Source: Sthenelais limicola (taxonomy: Eukaryota; Annelida; Polychaeta; Phyllodocida; Sigalionidae). Taken from it: 64,000 nucleotides of DNA. Shown one piece after another: positions 1 through 14,909 of the stretch. A model generated the notes under the pieces. That model saw only the letters and a list, made by a program, of their open reading frames with translations. It ran no database searches and had not been told where the DNA came from. The translations under genes and the position numbers were made by a program. The stretch is from NCBI GenBank assembly GCA_942159475.1, contig OW804095.1, forward strand, positions 62,586,773 to 62,650,772. The letters run 5' to 3'. How positions within the stretch are numbered: the first letter of the stretch is position 1; each line of letters opens with the position of its first letter.

Positions 1-3000
1 GTAACATAATGAATCAATAACAATTTCGCAATAGATATAACACCAGACAATTTAAAGACAAAAATAATCCTCTGTTATATAAGTGTTCCAAGAAAAAATA
101 GTACTTCTTCAAGTTCTTGGTCTTCCTCGTTCAATTCTACAAGGTTATCTTCAGGTTCATCGCCCATCAATTAGGCTTTGACACAAATTCTAATTTGTGC
201 GCATGTTGAGTCCCTCGAAAGCTGAATAAAATATATTTTCCAAACAAGCGTAGTACATTTGTGATTCACTTGAGCAAATCTCCTTAATGGCAGCTATTTA
301 ATTCCACTCAAACAGTTGAATAATTCACCCTGATGAACTAATCGTTTTAAGACAATTATAAAGCGAGATTTTCCCATTGGAGCTGGAAGAGTCTTTTGTT
401 CGCGAGTATGAGTCATACTCTCGATTCCCGATTGAATTCTACTCTTACTTTGATCCGTAGGTTTAATATTTTACCAGGGATTTAAGAACAGCTCGCGTAT
501 AAACACAGATCGCTTCAAGACAAAGAGAATGGAACTAAAGAAGAATCTTGATATCACAGCATTAGATTTGAAGCAAAAACAGTTATACGAGCCACTGAGG
601 CAGTTTTTGTCGCTCGGATAAGCTCATCCCTTAACATGATCATTAATTTATTTTTGATCAGATTAAGTACACTTGCTCGGGAAATTCGACTTAACTTCTC
701 ATTCCTCACGCCGAAGCACTGTTTGAGAATGAAAACAAATGCGACGAGAATAGGACAACCGCCCTCACTCAGATGTGCATCAGGTCTTATCATTTCCATT
801 GGGAGCAAATGAGGAAGTTAAGCCTCTAAATGTTAACGGGAGTGGCTCAGACGAATCTCATGGAGCTAATCGTCTAAGGTAATCACTGTTAGGCATGCTG
901 TCCCAGCAACCGACATTACCTCCAGTGGTCGATACTTTCACCACCACAACCTTTCTAGCCCTGGATTTCATTTCATGGCGAGCACCTCTGAGGCTGTCTA
1001 ACTGTTCTTGAAGATAATCGACACAGGCCCCTCTAAGTAGGAAGGGGAGGGTTACGGAGGGAAATATAAAGAGGACGAGGGCGTAGGAAGGGTGGGAAGA
1101 ATAGGTAAAATCCGTACTCCATGACCCGCGCTAACAGTTGTTCTAGTTTCCCCATTTCTTTCTAAGAGATTAAACAAGGAGATTATCCAGGAGGGTGTGA
1201 GAGGAGTTGTTAAAAGGAGCCCGTAAACTGTGAAAGAGGTGTGTGAAAGCAAGCGTCACAATGAGGGATTTTTTTTACGAATGGACAAGTTGTAAGACGT
1301 TGAAAAAAATCACGAGCGAACTAAAAAAATCGGGTAAAAAATAAAGGCTGATAGGCAGCAGAAGTGAGGGTCTGGGTTGGCAACCTGAAAGGAAGAGCGC
1401 AGAAGATAGGGCATAAAAACGTCTGATCAGATGTAAGACTTTGGCAAGAGAAAAAAGACTAAGTGCAGTTGCAGTGTGTGTTAGGAGTATCATATATTAT
1501 GAGAAAATCAGAAATGCTTTTATATGGAACGGAGAAGAACATGTGGAAATAGGCTATGAATTAATGATGTCTTGAAGAGCAATATGAGACAGTGAGTCTC
1601 GTATTCATATTAGCCGTAGCTTTGGATAGAAAATGCGTACAGCAAATGTAAATTTATATAAGCAAGATCATATAGCCGGGTGAATGCATCCATGGGCTTT
1701 GTATGACGTTGCACACATTATGTCTGTCCGAAGAAGGGAACGACCATAATGCCAGGAACTTTTGGAACCTTGGAACTTTTGTCGGTACACCTGCTATCAT
1801 ACTGAGGAATGTTTTAATAATTAACATTTCAGAAACGTGTCATAGTACGAAATAAGACGCTAACATTAATGAAATGATTATGTTGTAAGAGTGGAAAAAT
1901 AATTTGAGGAAATCATGCATATAAAGGAAATGAAAAACACATTAAATGTTGTTATGCCGCACACTCACTGATTCAGACATTCATTGTGCTATCTTAATCC
2001 ATTGTTCATAGCTGACAGCAGATTTCGTGGACAAAAATATACATGTAATTATGAAGCTTCCCATGATGATTTCAAACGAGCCCTCATGCAGACAGTACAT
2101 TTAGGGAATAATTAACAATGGATCTCTACTTTGTAAAATAACTATCAATAGAGACATCTACTCTACACATTAGATACAAGTTTCATAATTCACATAGCAT
2201 AATGTGAAAATAATATGTTCTGGATAGAGCTTGATTCTCGTTAATGGCAGTGAGGCTTGCAAACTATCCGCACACTTGTTGCAGCAATAAAATCATCGCT
2301 GGCTGGATCTGTAGACGGACGAGCCTTGCTTCAACATGTGTAACTTGTGACTATGTGTGACGTTTGACAGGGAAACACAACAGCTCTAGTTGTTGTAATG
2401 AGCCTAATTTGGTTCCCACACTGCACAGCTTTCATCAGGGGAAACTACGAAGGTCACCACAGGCACCACATGGGAATGGTCATAATTGTGAAGAAAGAGA
2501 ACACACCAGATTCCCGGGTTTGCCCGCAGATATTTCCAGTGGTAAATACTGCAAAGGGTTGAAAAAAATGAGATGGGATCAGCTCTGTGATCAATGCAGA
2601 TGCTTGACCGAGAACCTCTTTTATGGCGGTGGGAAAATGTCGCCGTCTGTTATGAGAAATTGGGGTAGCACAAAACCGAGGTTGAGAGGTGTTTGAACGA
2701 GCATTAGCGAGACAATGAGCTTGAAATAAACGTCCATTCATAAAAATAATGTTCATGATTATGAGGTAGCGGAAGAAATAGCAAATAAACTATTGGGCAG
2801 AGGAATGTCCTATTTTTGTTTCATGGAAGCTGCACGACAGCCAGCCCAGAACTATAAATAATGAATAGCTCGAATAGCCAGCTTTCCCCTGACAAAGAGA
2901 GGGGGAAAATGCCAACAATTTAGTGAACGAGAAAAATGGATACTATGGATAGCACGCTAGGGTTTATTTTAACATTGTGGTAAAGATTATTAGGGGGCTT

Positions 3001-6000
3001 ATTACGTCAGGGAAGTGCATGACTATTTGGAAAGCAAACACGGGATAAGAGACCAATCCCAGACATGGAGATTACTTGTCGGGCTAAAGACACACTTTGA
3101 TGTGTCTCGTACTAAGGAAGGATTCTGCATGGACAGCGTGGATGATTAATTCATTCCGGCTTGATATTAATCAGTGCTAATTGCTCGCCAATGATTATCA
3201 GCTCCTGCTTGAGCTAACATACCGTGTTATCTATCACATAAGCACCGAGCTTTTTGTTATCTTGGATCAGCACTGCAGTAAAGATATAAAGGGTCTAACA
3301 CTCCACTTATGTTCGCTAAAAGCGAGGTTTCTCGAGATCAACAGTGACTCTTATGGGATCCTCCTACTTTTATTGAGAGCTATATGATATGATATGAGGC
3401 GATGGTACCTTTGTCCATGCCAGCCGAGAGCAGGTGCTCCAACATGTAAAGATCCAAGATATGACTCTGATAATCACGTATCATACCCATTCATTTCCGG
3501 GTGTACTATGGCATGATAAGAAGGCAACTGAGAGTCATATCAGACGATGTATAGCATGGATAATAGAGAGAATTACTATATTAGTCGAACCCAAACTTCT
3601 ATTAACATGAGGAGAAGTTTCCAGAGTGCGGAGCAGTACACTTGCTAAAAGTGATCTGAAATAAGAAGGCTTAGTCATCAAAAAGTAACTATTTTAAGAT
3701 CTATGGCCTTGATCTAGACACAAATATTTGCCTCAGCACAAATAGTGCATTGTCCTTATCAGATCAGGGAATAATTATTTCTAAGAAAATCACCAAATAA
3801 ACAACATTCCATTGTAACAAGTATAGAATATAGTCCTGAGTGCATTTGGTGCTTTCCGCTTTAACATCTGTCCGAACTATTGATCCCCTTTACCATATAC
3901 AACCATACATATCGGACGTATCTATATAGAGAGGGAGAGGGAACGCACTAAGGGGTCAGAATAATCATTCGGGCCATTGTGAACTGTACCATGAGGATGC
4001 TTGGACATTATGGAGGCTAACACAGATTGCGATTCAAATGGCCACATCACATGTGAATCAGTTACATATTCCCAATTTTGTACGGTTCCGTGAAGTGGCA
4101 ATTTGGCACCAAAACCCCACGGAGAATATTTAAGGGCCTTTATAGTAAGCCCTCATACGATGCGTTTGGCCTCAACGGGATACATAAATGAGTGGCATGT
4201 ACGGTAGTTATCCTTAGAGATGGTGACCCCATCCTAAAATATTAGAACCGGCGTTGCATTAACTCATCTTAGGCTTTGATTAGTTGATGCCCATGATATG
4301 AACTAAATGTGACACGGTGGTTTCGATATGGCTTTTAGATGAAATAAATCTATGATTCATGCAAAAAGAATGGCCTTCTTTGTTCGGTTATGGCGGCTCT
4401 CATGCCATGGAACATAAGTAATGCGATTCCCAACCTTGTTGAAATTGGACGAGCTCAGGTCCCTTTATATCATTATGAATAAAATGATAATAACTAGGCA
4501 CCGCAGATTTGTAATTGATCCTATGATGTTATTGACATCCAAACCATAAGCATAACGGGAAACTCATCTTAAGAAAAATTAATTATAACTTTCTGGAAAA
4601 TGTCAGGGAACTAAATAGGTTAATCCTAGAAACTAATAAAGAGACACTTGAAAGGGACCACATAAGAATTCAGAAGCAGTCTCCAGGATGACAAAAGCCA
4701 TTTTACCTTGACATTAAAGTCTATGGAGAACGTGATGAAATTATTACTATCCTGACCTACCTTAACGTTACTAGACTTGTACTTTAAATGCACACTAGGA
4801 TAAGGCTGAACTCTACCTCTTCTGTTACAATACAATGCATGCAGTAAACTTTAAATATGTAAAATGCGATCCATGCAAGAAATTATAAGAAAAGTGAGAA
4901 CAAGGCTCCAGGGATGGGGATAAATCAATGGTTTTCATGGAATATATTGTTAAGCATTGTCAATAATGCGTATGCCGATATTTTGCTCAAGCAAACTGAT
5001 TAGGGTGCAGGATGTATGAACGATCGATGTTACCCTTTTTAAAATAGCTACTCGGCGCAGAAATGAAAAAGAAATCGATGTTCATAGTTAGTCCCAAGAG
5101 TGACACAAGTATGGCTTTATTGGAAACACATGCGCTTGCCTGCTAAGCCTTTGTTGAAGGTGTGAACTTCCCAGCAGCTTTGTCACAGTATGAATTACTG
5201 TTATGGAGACCTACCTTCCAAACCACTTCAGTGGCCAGAAAATTACTTTTTATGCCTCCAGCTTCGCCCCACCTACAACAAGGGTCTTTACCGTTAAAAT
5301 ATTTTTTGTTTGCGTCGACAGAATGAATATTACCGAAATGTGACCTTTGTCTTTATTGATTTCCGAGAGGATCTCTATTAGACGGTGGTGGATATTGGCG
5401 ATAATTCATATTAATTCAAAACTGTTTACCTTGACAAATAGAAGGCGGTTCCAAAGCTACCATCAGTTACATTGATCGTCAGAAATCAATGGGAACACGC
5501 CTAATTTCCAAGGTGTGATATTTCCATCAGATTCATTATACCGTTTTGCACGTACAAGCAATTTATACTGTATCATGAGACGGGGGGAAACCACGCACGT
5601 GCTCGTTAAACACCTAATGGGAATGGGATGATTTAAACGTTAACTACTTATGCTTTCCACGTAATCGGATAAAATATTTAAAAACGCTTCCCCATAACTA
5701 CAGGAGGCCAGCACTCGCTTAGAAACCCCAATTGTGGCGCGAAGAAAGCGAGCATGATATGGTATGATCATTCTGAAGTGAGAGGAAAAGGCCAATACTT
5801 GCAGCATGCATAGGCTTTTGTTCGCCCACTTCCTAGGAGAGGCTAAAAAGGACCTTGAAGAATTAGACCAACAATTGCAGGCAACATGAACCTGGCCCAA
5901 ATCACGCATTCTGCCACAACAGCTTTAATTGGTTTTCAAAGATCACTTTTAGTTCCAGTTCTTTTCCACTAAACCTGCGGCTGTAATTAGATAAGATTTC

Positions 6001-9000
6001 TTCTGTCTGAAAAGGGTAAAAATGTAGATCAGACGGATAGGAAAATCCATAAAACTTGTTTGAAGACTCATTTAAACCACACGAAAAGGGCTTCAGTCGT
6101 GGGAATTACAAGGAAACGCAAAATGGAATCAGACAGAAAGACAGGCATCCTCCCAAATAGTGGAATCTAATAGATCTACTTTTAATGCATTTCGGAACAC
6201 TGGCGCACTCCAATTATCCTATATATAATTGATAATTTGACAGGAAATACTCTAGTTACTTTTAAAGTTCTGATAATCATGCTTTCTAAATAATAGTTCC
6301 CTGGGGGAGTTTGCATTACAATAAATCAATGTATCCTGCCAGGTGCCTATCCATCATTTTCTCTTTTCCAAGACCATATTTTCTGTTTCAAATGCGATGC
6401 CTCCAGCTATGGTCCTTCCCCCCCCCCCCCCCCCCCTCCCTATTTGGCACCAAGTCCATATAGACCAATGGCCCACGAGTTGTGTGCAGTGTAAACGGAC
6501 AAAATTAGGCTTACCCCAGTCAATAGTCATCCCCTTGCCCTAACAGTTTCTGGCAAGAAAATGGATCGTTTTCCTGGGAGACCTGGTTACACCTGGACGC
6601 CCCAAACCCCCAGTCACCAATCAGAGTCAGAAGCCAAGGATTGCTGTGTTTAAAACACCTCGGGCAGTATTTCCGTACGTAACTTTTCAAAAGCTTTGGA
6701 TTATCCGAGCAAAAGCTGGCTCCATTCTGGAATCGCCAGGATCACCCATCCAAGACAAACCCCTTGATCGCCGGGAGGTGGTTTTGGGAGTTAAAATGCA
6801 TTGGTGACTTGGGAACAGAGATGCGCCAGGCTGGATTGACAGGTCCGATGTGAGAAATAGGGCCGGCGGTCGACATCATGCCAGACTTTTTCATTATTTC
6901 ATCAGGCCCTTGGCAGGAGATCGGGTTCTCCTCCTAAAAGCTTAGATGGGGGATGCATGGCTGATCGAGCCTACGAAAATGAGAATGTCAGCACGTGATG
7001 GTTTCGTTGACCTATGGTCCCTATAATGCACACTAAAGTGATCAAAATCTGCCCCGGTTATAATGCTTTTGATATTTGGTGGTGCCCGCGGGGACAGACT
7101 GACTCATATTGGGTCCAATCTAACACTCTCAATGATCTAAGTAAATGGCCCAAACAGCTATTATCTTGGAGGCCTGCAATTTTTCGGATCAGCGGCCCAA
7201 TCGCCTGTATCTTGATTGTGCGAGCATATTTAGCGTTCACCGAACCACTCCATGTACCCTCATACTTCCAGGTCACTGGGTTTTCATCTATTTAATCTGA
7301 CAAATATGTATCAGACTCTGAGCCATTCATGATATGGAGGCGCCGCATGTGCTAGAGGCAGGACGCACTGCCTGTAGCAAATGTGTCTCGATGCAAGGTT
7401 AAAATGAACTATGCACCACAACCCACCGACTTTATTATATTATTTATGCAGATACACTTAGAGAAATAGAATCAGTCCTGGCCTTGGTGACAATGGGATT
7501 AGAGGGTCGACTCCTTTTATTAGACGTCTGAATTCAACTACATTTAACCATCTGATATTTAACTGGATACTAGGTCATGGTCCTGCTACATGAATATATA
7601 CATTATGTTTTAATATTTACATGAAGGCTGTTTTATAGTATCCATGAAGGTTATAACTACACAGTTCAAATAACAGGTATATCTCATATCTCATGCCACC
7701 CTCTAATTTGTTTTTCTTCTGAGTTCATCAAATATATTATGCGTTATGGCAGTGAATACTGTAAATATGGGCACATCTATTATGTCGCTCTGGAAGGGGC
7801 AAATGCCGTCATCATAGGAATTTAAGGCTTAACCATTAAATAAACATCTGGTAATTAAATATAACAAAAAGGACATAAAACTTACCACCATACATTATAT
7901 TTCGCTATTCATACTCACTCTTAGGTGAACATATTTCAACGATGATTGCCAATTCAAACTTGACAGCATGAGACAAGACTATTGAGGACCAATGTTGTGA
8001 GAACTCGATGTAAATATTTCGTGACACCTCGAATGAGTCAGGATCATGTGCTACAATAACAAGCCCAGACGCTTCCGAGGAGCCCTGCGCCCGTAACCGA
8101 TAACTATAATACAATCTCATAAACATTTGTGTTACGCTTGTAATAATATATATATTCTTATTGACTCAGTGAATATAGACCGGTAGCAAGGAATGAAGAT
8201 CCGGGATTTCTACGATCCGTTACTCCATAACAGTGAGAAGCTATATATGATCTAATATAGAGACGCAGTATTATAATGTAAATACCGTAAAACATGTAGT
8301 AGAAGCTTATCCATGACAATTTCAGGGGTTTTAGTATGGGTCTTATCAGTAAAGCCATTAAAATTGCAGGAGAATTTCAGCAAAATGCATGATGGTTCCA
8401 ATGACGCAATGCGTTACTTTAACATGTTGCCTTCAAAGATTAGTGCTAATATTCAGAGATTCATACTCCTTAGTCTATTGTTTGAAGTGGTTGATGGTGT
8501 CAATAGCGATTGAGCGTCATTTTTTTTACGCCACTGGATAGTGGCTGGTTTGACTAAAATCCAAAACACCTATAGGTCATTTACAGCGCTAATTAATGTA
8601 TATATTTTATAAATAAGGTAAAAGTCAGTAATAAATTCTATTCAACATTGCATGATTCATCAAGACTAGGAAATTGCTCGACCTTTAAAGCTGTATTCTC
8701 AGCTATTACGAATAGAAATTTACCAAATTGAATCATTGTTTGACCTATAGAACTTAAGTTACCACTGTTTTGCTGCTGTTATAATATTATGTAAATACGA
8801 TGAGTTGAAGTTGAATGGGCCAAAGGAAACAAGCGCCAGATTTTGGTGGGTCGCCGTAATAATATAGATCTAGACATTTATGAAGCCCTGCAGCAAAAAC
8901 CACAGGGTGAAATCCTTAATTTGTTTTGTCAAATGGATTTCAGATGGTCAGGAAAATAATGTAACAACATGTATTCGGTTTACAGAACTTTACATAGTCT

Positions 9001-9126
9001 TTTGCCCCTATGCATGACCGTTTCCCCCAAGAAACGTAGCAGGGGCATTTTTATTTATTGCCAACTGCCTCAAAAAGTACAACACAAGGTACTTACTTGC
9101 CCCCAGATAAGATTTAGGGTTTTTTG
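1..9126. other. gene-free AT-rich DNA
   Basis: I see no supportable gene here. Open frames are all under about 110 codons, many open only from non-ATG codons, and none shows a domain I recognise. The only distinct sequence is a 19-C homopolymer listed separately. Distant exons of a host gene cannot be excluded by eye. Confidence 0.6.
6418..6436. repeat. poly-C tract
   Basis: This is an uninterrupted run of about 19 C followed by TCCC. It is a simple homopolymer and a likely site of sequencing or assembly length error. Confidence 0.9.
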
Positions 9127-9238
9127 ACTGGCAGTAAACTGAAGTTTGGGGGTACGTTTGCATGTTTTACCGAGGCGGGATGCCGAGGTTGTTGTAACAA
9201 CATGCAAACATACCCCCAAACCTCAGCTCATTACCAGT
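9127..9238. repeat. imperfect fold-back (40-bp arms)
   Basis: The left arm 9127-9166 (begins ACTGGCAGTAAACTGAAG) is the imperfect reverse complement of the right arm 9199-9238, with a 32-bp loop. About six mismatches lie in 40 bp. The structure resembles a small fold-back or MITE-type element. No target-site duplication is obvious. Confidence 0.7.
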
Positions 9239-12200
9239 CTTGCCACAAGTGTGCGGGTGTTTTGGAGATTTTTTTACGGGCTAGGAGGGAGTCTAAACAC
9301 TGACAATCTTGACAAAACGTATTCAAGTGTTTGGTTAATAAGATGACACAAAGTTGTGAAGTGAGTGAACCCGATCGATAGAGTAGGCAGCTACACCCCC
9401 TGTACTGCTCTAAAATGTATAAAATCTTTTTGATGATGTTAGCTAAGAATGCAGCTTTGTACATCAACTATAGACGGCAACTATCCAAGGGAAAAATATC
9501 TTAGGTGTGCAGAAGGTGATGTAACAGCCAACGCAAATAAAACTATTAGTATTTCTTTAGTGGGGTTTAAATGAGTCTCCGGCGATTGTACTGATTTCAG
9601 GCAAAAACAATGAATTTCTTCATAAACCAGATGAGGTTCCTTTTTTTAAGTAGCACTCCTCTCAGAAACATGGGCATCAAAGATGGTCAATGTACTTATC
9701 TGATTTATTACAGAAATACTGCGATGGAAAAAATTCTCAGGTGCATGCTTTTTTAAAAGAAAATTGCGTTACACGATTTCAATGATACTAAGAAGCACAA
9801 TGCCCTCGATGTTTATAGCAAAAAGTGTATGAGTTTAATCAGCAATATCCGCTGATTTTAAGTAGGATAAATACACATCTTCCCTGGGGAAAGACATTGT
9901 GAGAGTCGTAACAATTAAAGTAAAATACAAATATGCTTTTAATCTGCATACGTAGGCGTTGTTTTATAGTCAGAATTATGATTTATGTCGGCTATGTGTA
10001 CTCATGAAGTTGTTCTGGCTACGAATGGACTTTTTTTAACAGTAATGTTTGTATTGATGACGTCCAGGACAAAGCAGCAAGAGCTTTTTATAGGGAGGCA
10101 TTGGTTGGAACGAAGATGGCTCCCCCAAGCCGTTCTATCCAAATTGCCAAAGCTATAAAAGATTAATGAGGGTAGGGATTCAGTCCACTCTAAGTGGATT
10201 CGTTGTGAGTTCAGGTCGGGAACTAAAGCCGATCTCCATTGGATTTCTTTTAATACCCCGAGGCCAGACCTTTAGCAGGTCACTAAATTAGGAGAGGCTT
10301 GAAAAAAAAAATTATCCCGACAAAGACAGGTGATTCAAGGCGATTACCCGAAAAGCGACAGAGGAAAATCAATCATTATTAGTGCAAACATTGTTAGATG
10401 GAAACAATTGGAATGTGACGATTGACTATGATACGTTGCTTTAAGACTTGATAAGAAAGGTCCTCCTCGGATCGAACCTCAGCAGATCAGACGCGTTGTA
10501 TACGTGCCAAATTATACCTTTAAAAAATGCAACAGGTATAAGTATTTACAATTGAAATGGCTTTTACTCTCGTTCTGGAACATCACAACTGTTGATCAAT
10601 CATGAGCATAGTATATACAGAGCTCATAATCGTAACCAAAATTGTTCCAGACTTTAGATTTCCTCTATTTAGGTTGGAGAAGTACGTATGGATGTAGAAC
10701 AAGTGGAACTCAAAACACTTTTACCATAACTGCCAGGAGCCGTATATATGCTGAGTAAAAATGCTAACGAGCAAAAATGATGGATGATGATTTCGCATAA
10801 TTTATCATAATGTTAACTCTAACGAATCCTTCCAAGCCGAGAACTCACATTCCGGGTGATAAAGGGGCGTTCATAAGTGGGTACATCAATAAAAAAAATC
10901 TTTAGCGGTTTTAAACGAACTAATGCTCATACATGACAATGTTGGCACCTTCCATGATACTGCCTGAAGTCAGTGTTTCCAGTTAAAACTGTCCGTTGAG
11001 AAATGTCAGGGCGACCCGGTGGATAACCCCCCCCCCCCCCCCCCCCAGCCAACATTAGGATCCAGGCCATGGTCAGTACTGGAGGTGGTGTCATCTGCAT
11101 CCTCTATAATATAATGATGACCCACATGTTAACATACAGCTACAGAACAGACACTAGCTCAGGGGATCAGTGGATAGGTTATAATTTTTCCCATCCACTC
11201 ACACTAACTCACACACGCTCTCCACATCATTTATATTTTGCCTCTGATGCACGCAGTCACAGACATTTATATTATCATTAACAGTTTTATCTTCCATTCT
11301 CAAAGAAATATATATTATTTTCCACCCATGCCCCATCGTTAACCACTCGTTATCTTTTGAGGTTTAGTAGTGTAAAACATTATAGATCTATGTTGAATAA
11401 TACACTAATGAAATATTCGAAGATATTCGAGCGGTGCAAGTAAAATGAGCGATATATATAGGTAAACCATAAAAGGTGCATCAACACTACATGAAAACAT
11501 GGCATGCGCCGGTATAACATAGGAGGTCATTGCCTTGGAGTCATATAAATACCATTATGTAATAGGTTCCTTATGTTCATTCAGTTCCTTATATAACAGA
11601 TCCGTGGATCTCCTTCACCAAAATATTTAAATAAATATTACATCGGTGTTACCTTATTCCTTTCATTCTATAAGGTGGTACCAACGAAGGTAACTCTAGA
11701 TTTACCTTGTCGGTGGTACATGATAGTAAGTATCACCTGCTGTCAAATGCTTAATTGACAGCAGGTGCAAACATATTGAACCATATTCCTTAATTGAAGA
11801 TCGCACACCGACACAGAATAGTATTCATCAAATGCAATGGCATACGACGGTTAATATCTGTATCTGCTATATTAAACATATATTAAATCCAAATGGCAAA
11901 AAACGTGAAGCAGCTTGATTTGGAAATTCAGGAGAATAACGTTCAGACCCAATTAACAATTACATGACCAAATCAATCAACCTAGTGTTTGTAACTCCCT
12001 TTGTCATAGTATTATCTCGAATTCAAATGAACTGAGGAGTAAATACATTACACGATCTGGTGAACTAATAGATGTTTAGCGCTTCTCGTGATTAAGGTAC
12101 AGATTTTATGCACAATCGATGAAGCGCCGCCCCGAATAGCAGGTTCACAATACTAGCCAAGTTTCTGTATACCGACATTTAGCATACTGCATGGAGGTAT

Positions 12201-13066
12201 TTGGGGCGGAGTTATAATGGCACTAGAAACAAAGTTTATAGGCCCAGATCACATGCGCTCAATGTTGGTTTGATGTTTCTTTTAGAATCCATTGCGAATG
12301 GTCAAGCATCCAGTGTGGTCATTAGCCGAACGTTCCCTCGTCACATATCAGAGTCATCAGCAATTACATTAGCATGGGCAATTGTCGGGAAAATTAGCAA
12401 TTCCCATCGCAAGAGGGTAGAATAAATAGATCTATACCATCAGTATGGAAATGGCAGTTGCATCAGGGAAAATGGCATTGGATAAGAATGAGGATGAGGA
12501 AGAGGATGGTAGGGACTGGGATGAGTCAAAGAAGAAATACAGACAAAAATATGGAATGTAACCTGTTTCTATAGTTGCAATAAATAGGGAAAGAAATAAA
12601 GACAGATGGTACTAAACACAGTGATTAAAGCATTGAACGGAGAGGAAAGAACATCTGAGAAAGCTGAGATACATCCAGAGAGGACAGGTTACAACATTCC
12701 CAGAGACATTGACATGAGAGGGGCTCAGCGTGGGAGAGGAGTATGGGGTGCGAGAGGGACGACATCAAGAGACGCATCGGGTCCGGATGGAGGTATGGAT
12801 CAGAGGAGATATGGAAAATGTGTGGTGCATTTCCCTCGCATTGTTGTACAGCAGGAGTCGGGAGATGCTGGTTTTTCCTACCACCTGCCAATAATCACCC
12901 CAGCTCAATGGATCCTCGGCCAAGAAGGACCTATTATCCCGTTGCCACAGCAACTGCTACCTTTCTTCCCTATCCCTTAGGAGCCCATCGACTTCTTGGG
13001 CAAATGCTCCTCGCTCTCTTGGCCTGATGCCTCAAACATTAGGTGTGGGAGGGGGTAGATGGGGAA
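9239..13066. other. gene-free DNA
   Basis: I see no gene. A 20-C run lies at 11027-11046 and a perfect hairpin at 11734-11767. A 124-codon frame at 12606-12980 and overlapping frames around it match nothing I know; several frames are open there because stop codons happen to be scarce. Confidence 0.5.
11734..11767. repeat. perfect 13-bp hairpin
   Basis: CACCTGCTGTCAA at 11734-11746 pairs perfectly with TTGACAGCAGGTG at 11755-11767 around an 8-nt loop. No T-tract or adjacent gene supports a terminator role. It may be the centre of a decayed fold-back element. Confidence 0.75.
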
Positions 13067-13116
13067 GAAGCCACACCCAAAGCAACCACAGCCGAGTGCT
13101 TAGCGATGGACAATAG
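13067..13116. repeat. 50-bp dispersed repeat, copy 1
   Basis: This 50-bp segment (starts GAAGCCACACC) recurs in direct orientation at 14109-14158 with about four substitutions. The two copies are about 1.04 kb apart. Their origin is unknown; they may be fragments of an older transposon. Confidence 0.75.
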
Positions 13117-14108
13117 CTTGCACAGTGGACGAGTGGTACAGAGTGACATCTTATAATGGGTAAGCCGATAGATTACTTTTAGATTAGCATTTATAATGTA
13201 CTAACTTGGAGAAACAGCGGAAAACAATAGAATGTTTAAAACCTCAGCCTAGTGACACACGGAAGTATGTACAGTGGCATTAAGACGCACTGTCAGTGTC
13301 ACTCCACATATCAATCATCTCGCCAACACAGACCCTTCTTCGTCCTCCTAGCGCTTTTGTATTCTTACATTAAACAGGGAGCGTGCAACTTTCCTAGTTG
13401 TTAATAAACTGAATTTTACTTCCACTCCTGTGTTCTTCTAATACAGACATTCGAGGCATTTCAGATTACAGTACGTCTGATATTCATAATCTAGCCATTG
13501 CGCACAAATAGTTGACCGTAGAATCTGTTTCCTTTGGAAACGCACAATATATACATTAACTTAAACTGATTATAAAGTTAAACAGAAAAATAGTTCATTA
13601 AATGATTGATTAACTTAATAAACTTATAACTTGTTCTATATTACTTATTATCTGTGCATATATATATAACATATTGTCTCATAAGAATAAGCATACACAA
13701 ATTATACAGATATGCCATGTCTCCCTATCATATGCGATAATGAACAATATAATTATTAAATCATTATCATATAATTTTATAAATATATATATCATAATAA
13801 TAAAATCTGATAATCTCATATACCAGTGACTGCCACCACTAGAACTTAACAGGTGTCAGTCAATAACAATTGGCAATTTTCATTATTGAATGGTCCGTTA
13901 GGGTAAATCAATGAATCGATCCAACGCTTCGGACGGCTACATTAGTAGTATATAATCTTTTTAATAACGCTTATTGATCCCCCAGGTTATGAGTCAATTC
14001 GTGAAAAGGGAAGAAGCTACGATATGACAAGATTTCAAAGGGTTTTTTTTAAAAAACCTAAAAAAGCTGACATTCTGATGGGGCGAATGTTAATTACTTT
14101 GAGAAGGA

Positions 14109-14158
14109 GAAGCCACACCAAAAGCAACCACAGTCGAGTGTTTAGCGATTGACAATAG
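14109..14158. repeat. 50-bp dispersed repeat, copy 2
   Basis: This is the partner of 13067-13116. The DNA between them, 13117-14108, is very AT-rich, contains no gene I can support, and has long (TA)-rich stretches near 13600-13810. Confidence 0.75.
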
Positions 14159-14656
14159 GACCAGCATGCATAGGACCAGGACGTTTAAACTGAAGTCAGA
14201 CAGGCCTCTTTTAATGCATACCTGGAATATATCATTATAAGCTTTCCTTATATATGTGTATGCTACAAGACAAAGATACATATATAGCAAAGCAATAATT
14301 GTCACAGTACATGTTAATGTGTGCCGATGTTCGTGTGTTGGTGCGTGTAGGCTACATCCTTTGAACTGGGCCAAGGAGAAACTAGGGGAATGTAGTTACA
14401 GTTCGATTAGCCTGAGGATACAAGATACAAAGCACTAAAGTATTCGGTGTGTACACCACAGGCAGGGGATATTTCAAAGCACAGGGCTCGATTTTATGCC
14501 TTGCTAAAACTAAACTTAATCATTAAAAGCGGTGAATGCGGTGAGTTGTCGAACTTGAATTGAGCAGTGCCAGAAGGATCCGACTCCATACAATGTAAAG
14601 AATTTGTTTTCCTTCGGCTCGGCTTAAGTATTCACGTCACATCGGGGTTCAGATAT

Positions 14657-14741
14657 TTGAAAGATATACTAACCTTACTTTGTTCGGTGAAGTATATCTG
14701 TGATTATTGGAGGAGCAGCCGTTAGGTGGGGGGGACACAGG
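14657..14741. repeat. right terminal inverted repeat of DIRS A
   Basis: These 85 bp are the exact reverse complement of 14910-14994. Further inward, 14742-14764 matches the complement of the left-end sequence at 19911-19933, so the repeat continues into the loop. Beyond the part shared with the left repeat it carries about 40 extra bp that contain an 8-bp stem, AGATATAC and GTATATCT. The 168-bp loop 14742-14909 separates it from the internal complementary region. Confidence 0.85.
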
Positions 14742-14909
14742 AGACGCGGAGCGCAGTAGCCAGTCCTTTAAACCGGGTGAGCGACTTGAGAAATATTTTG
14801 ACACTGGAAATAGTGATTATAGGAGAAAAAACATAGATAAAATATATGAACACAGAACATATATCAAACAGAGCAGCCGTAAAAGACACAGAGGGTAAGG
14901 GTGGGAGGG

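Noticed and set aside
12606..12980. 124-codon frame as a gene
   Set aside because: No known domain, two other overlapping frames are equally open, and no splice or promoter evidence.
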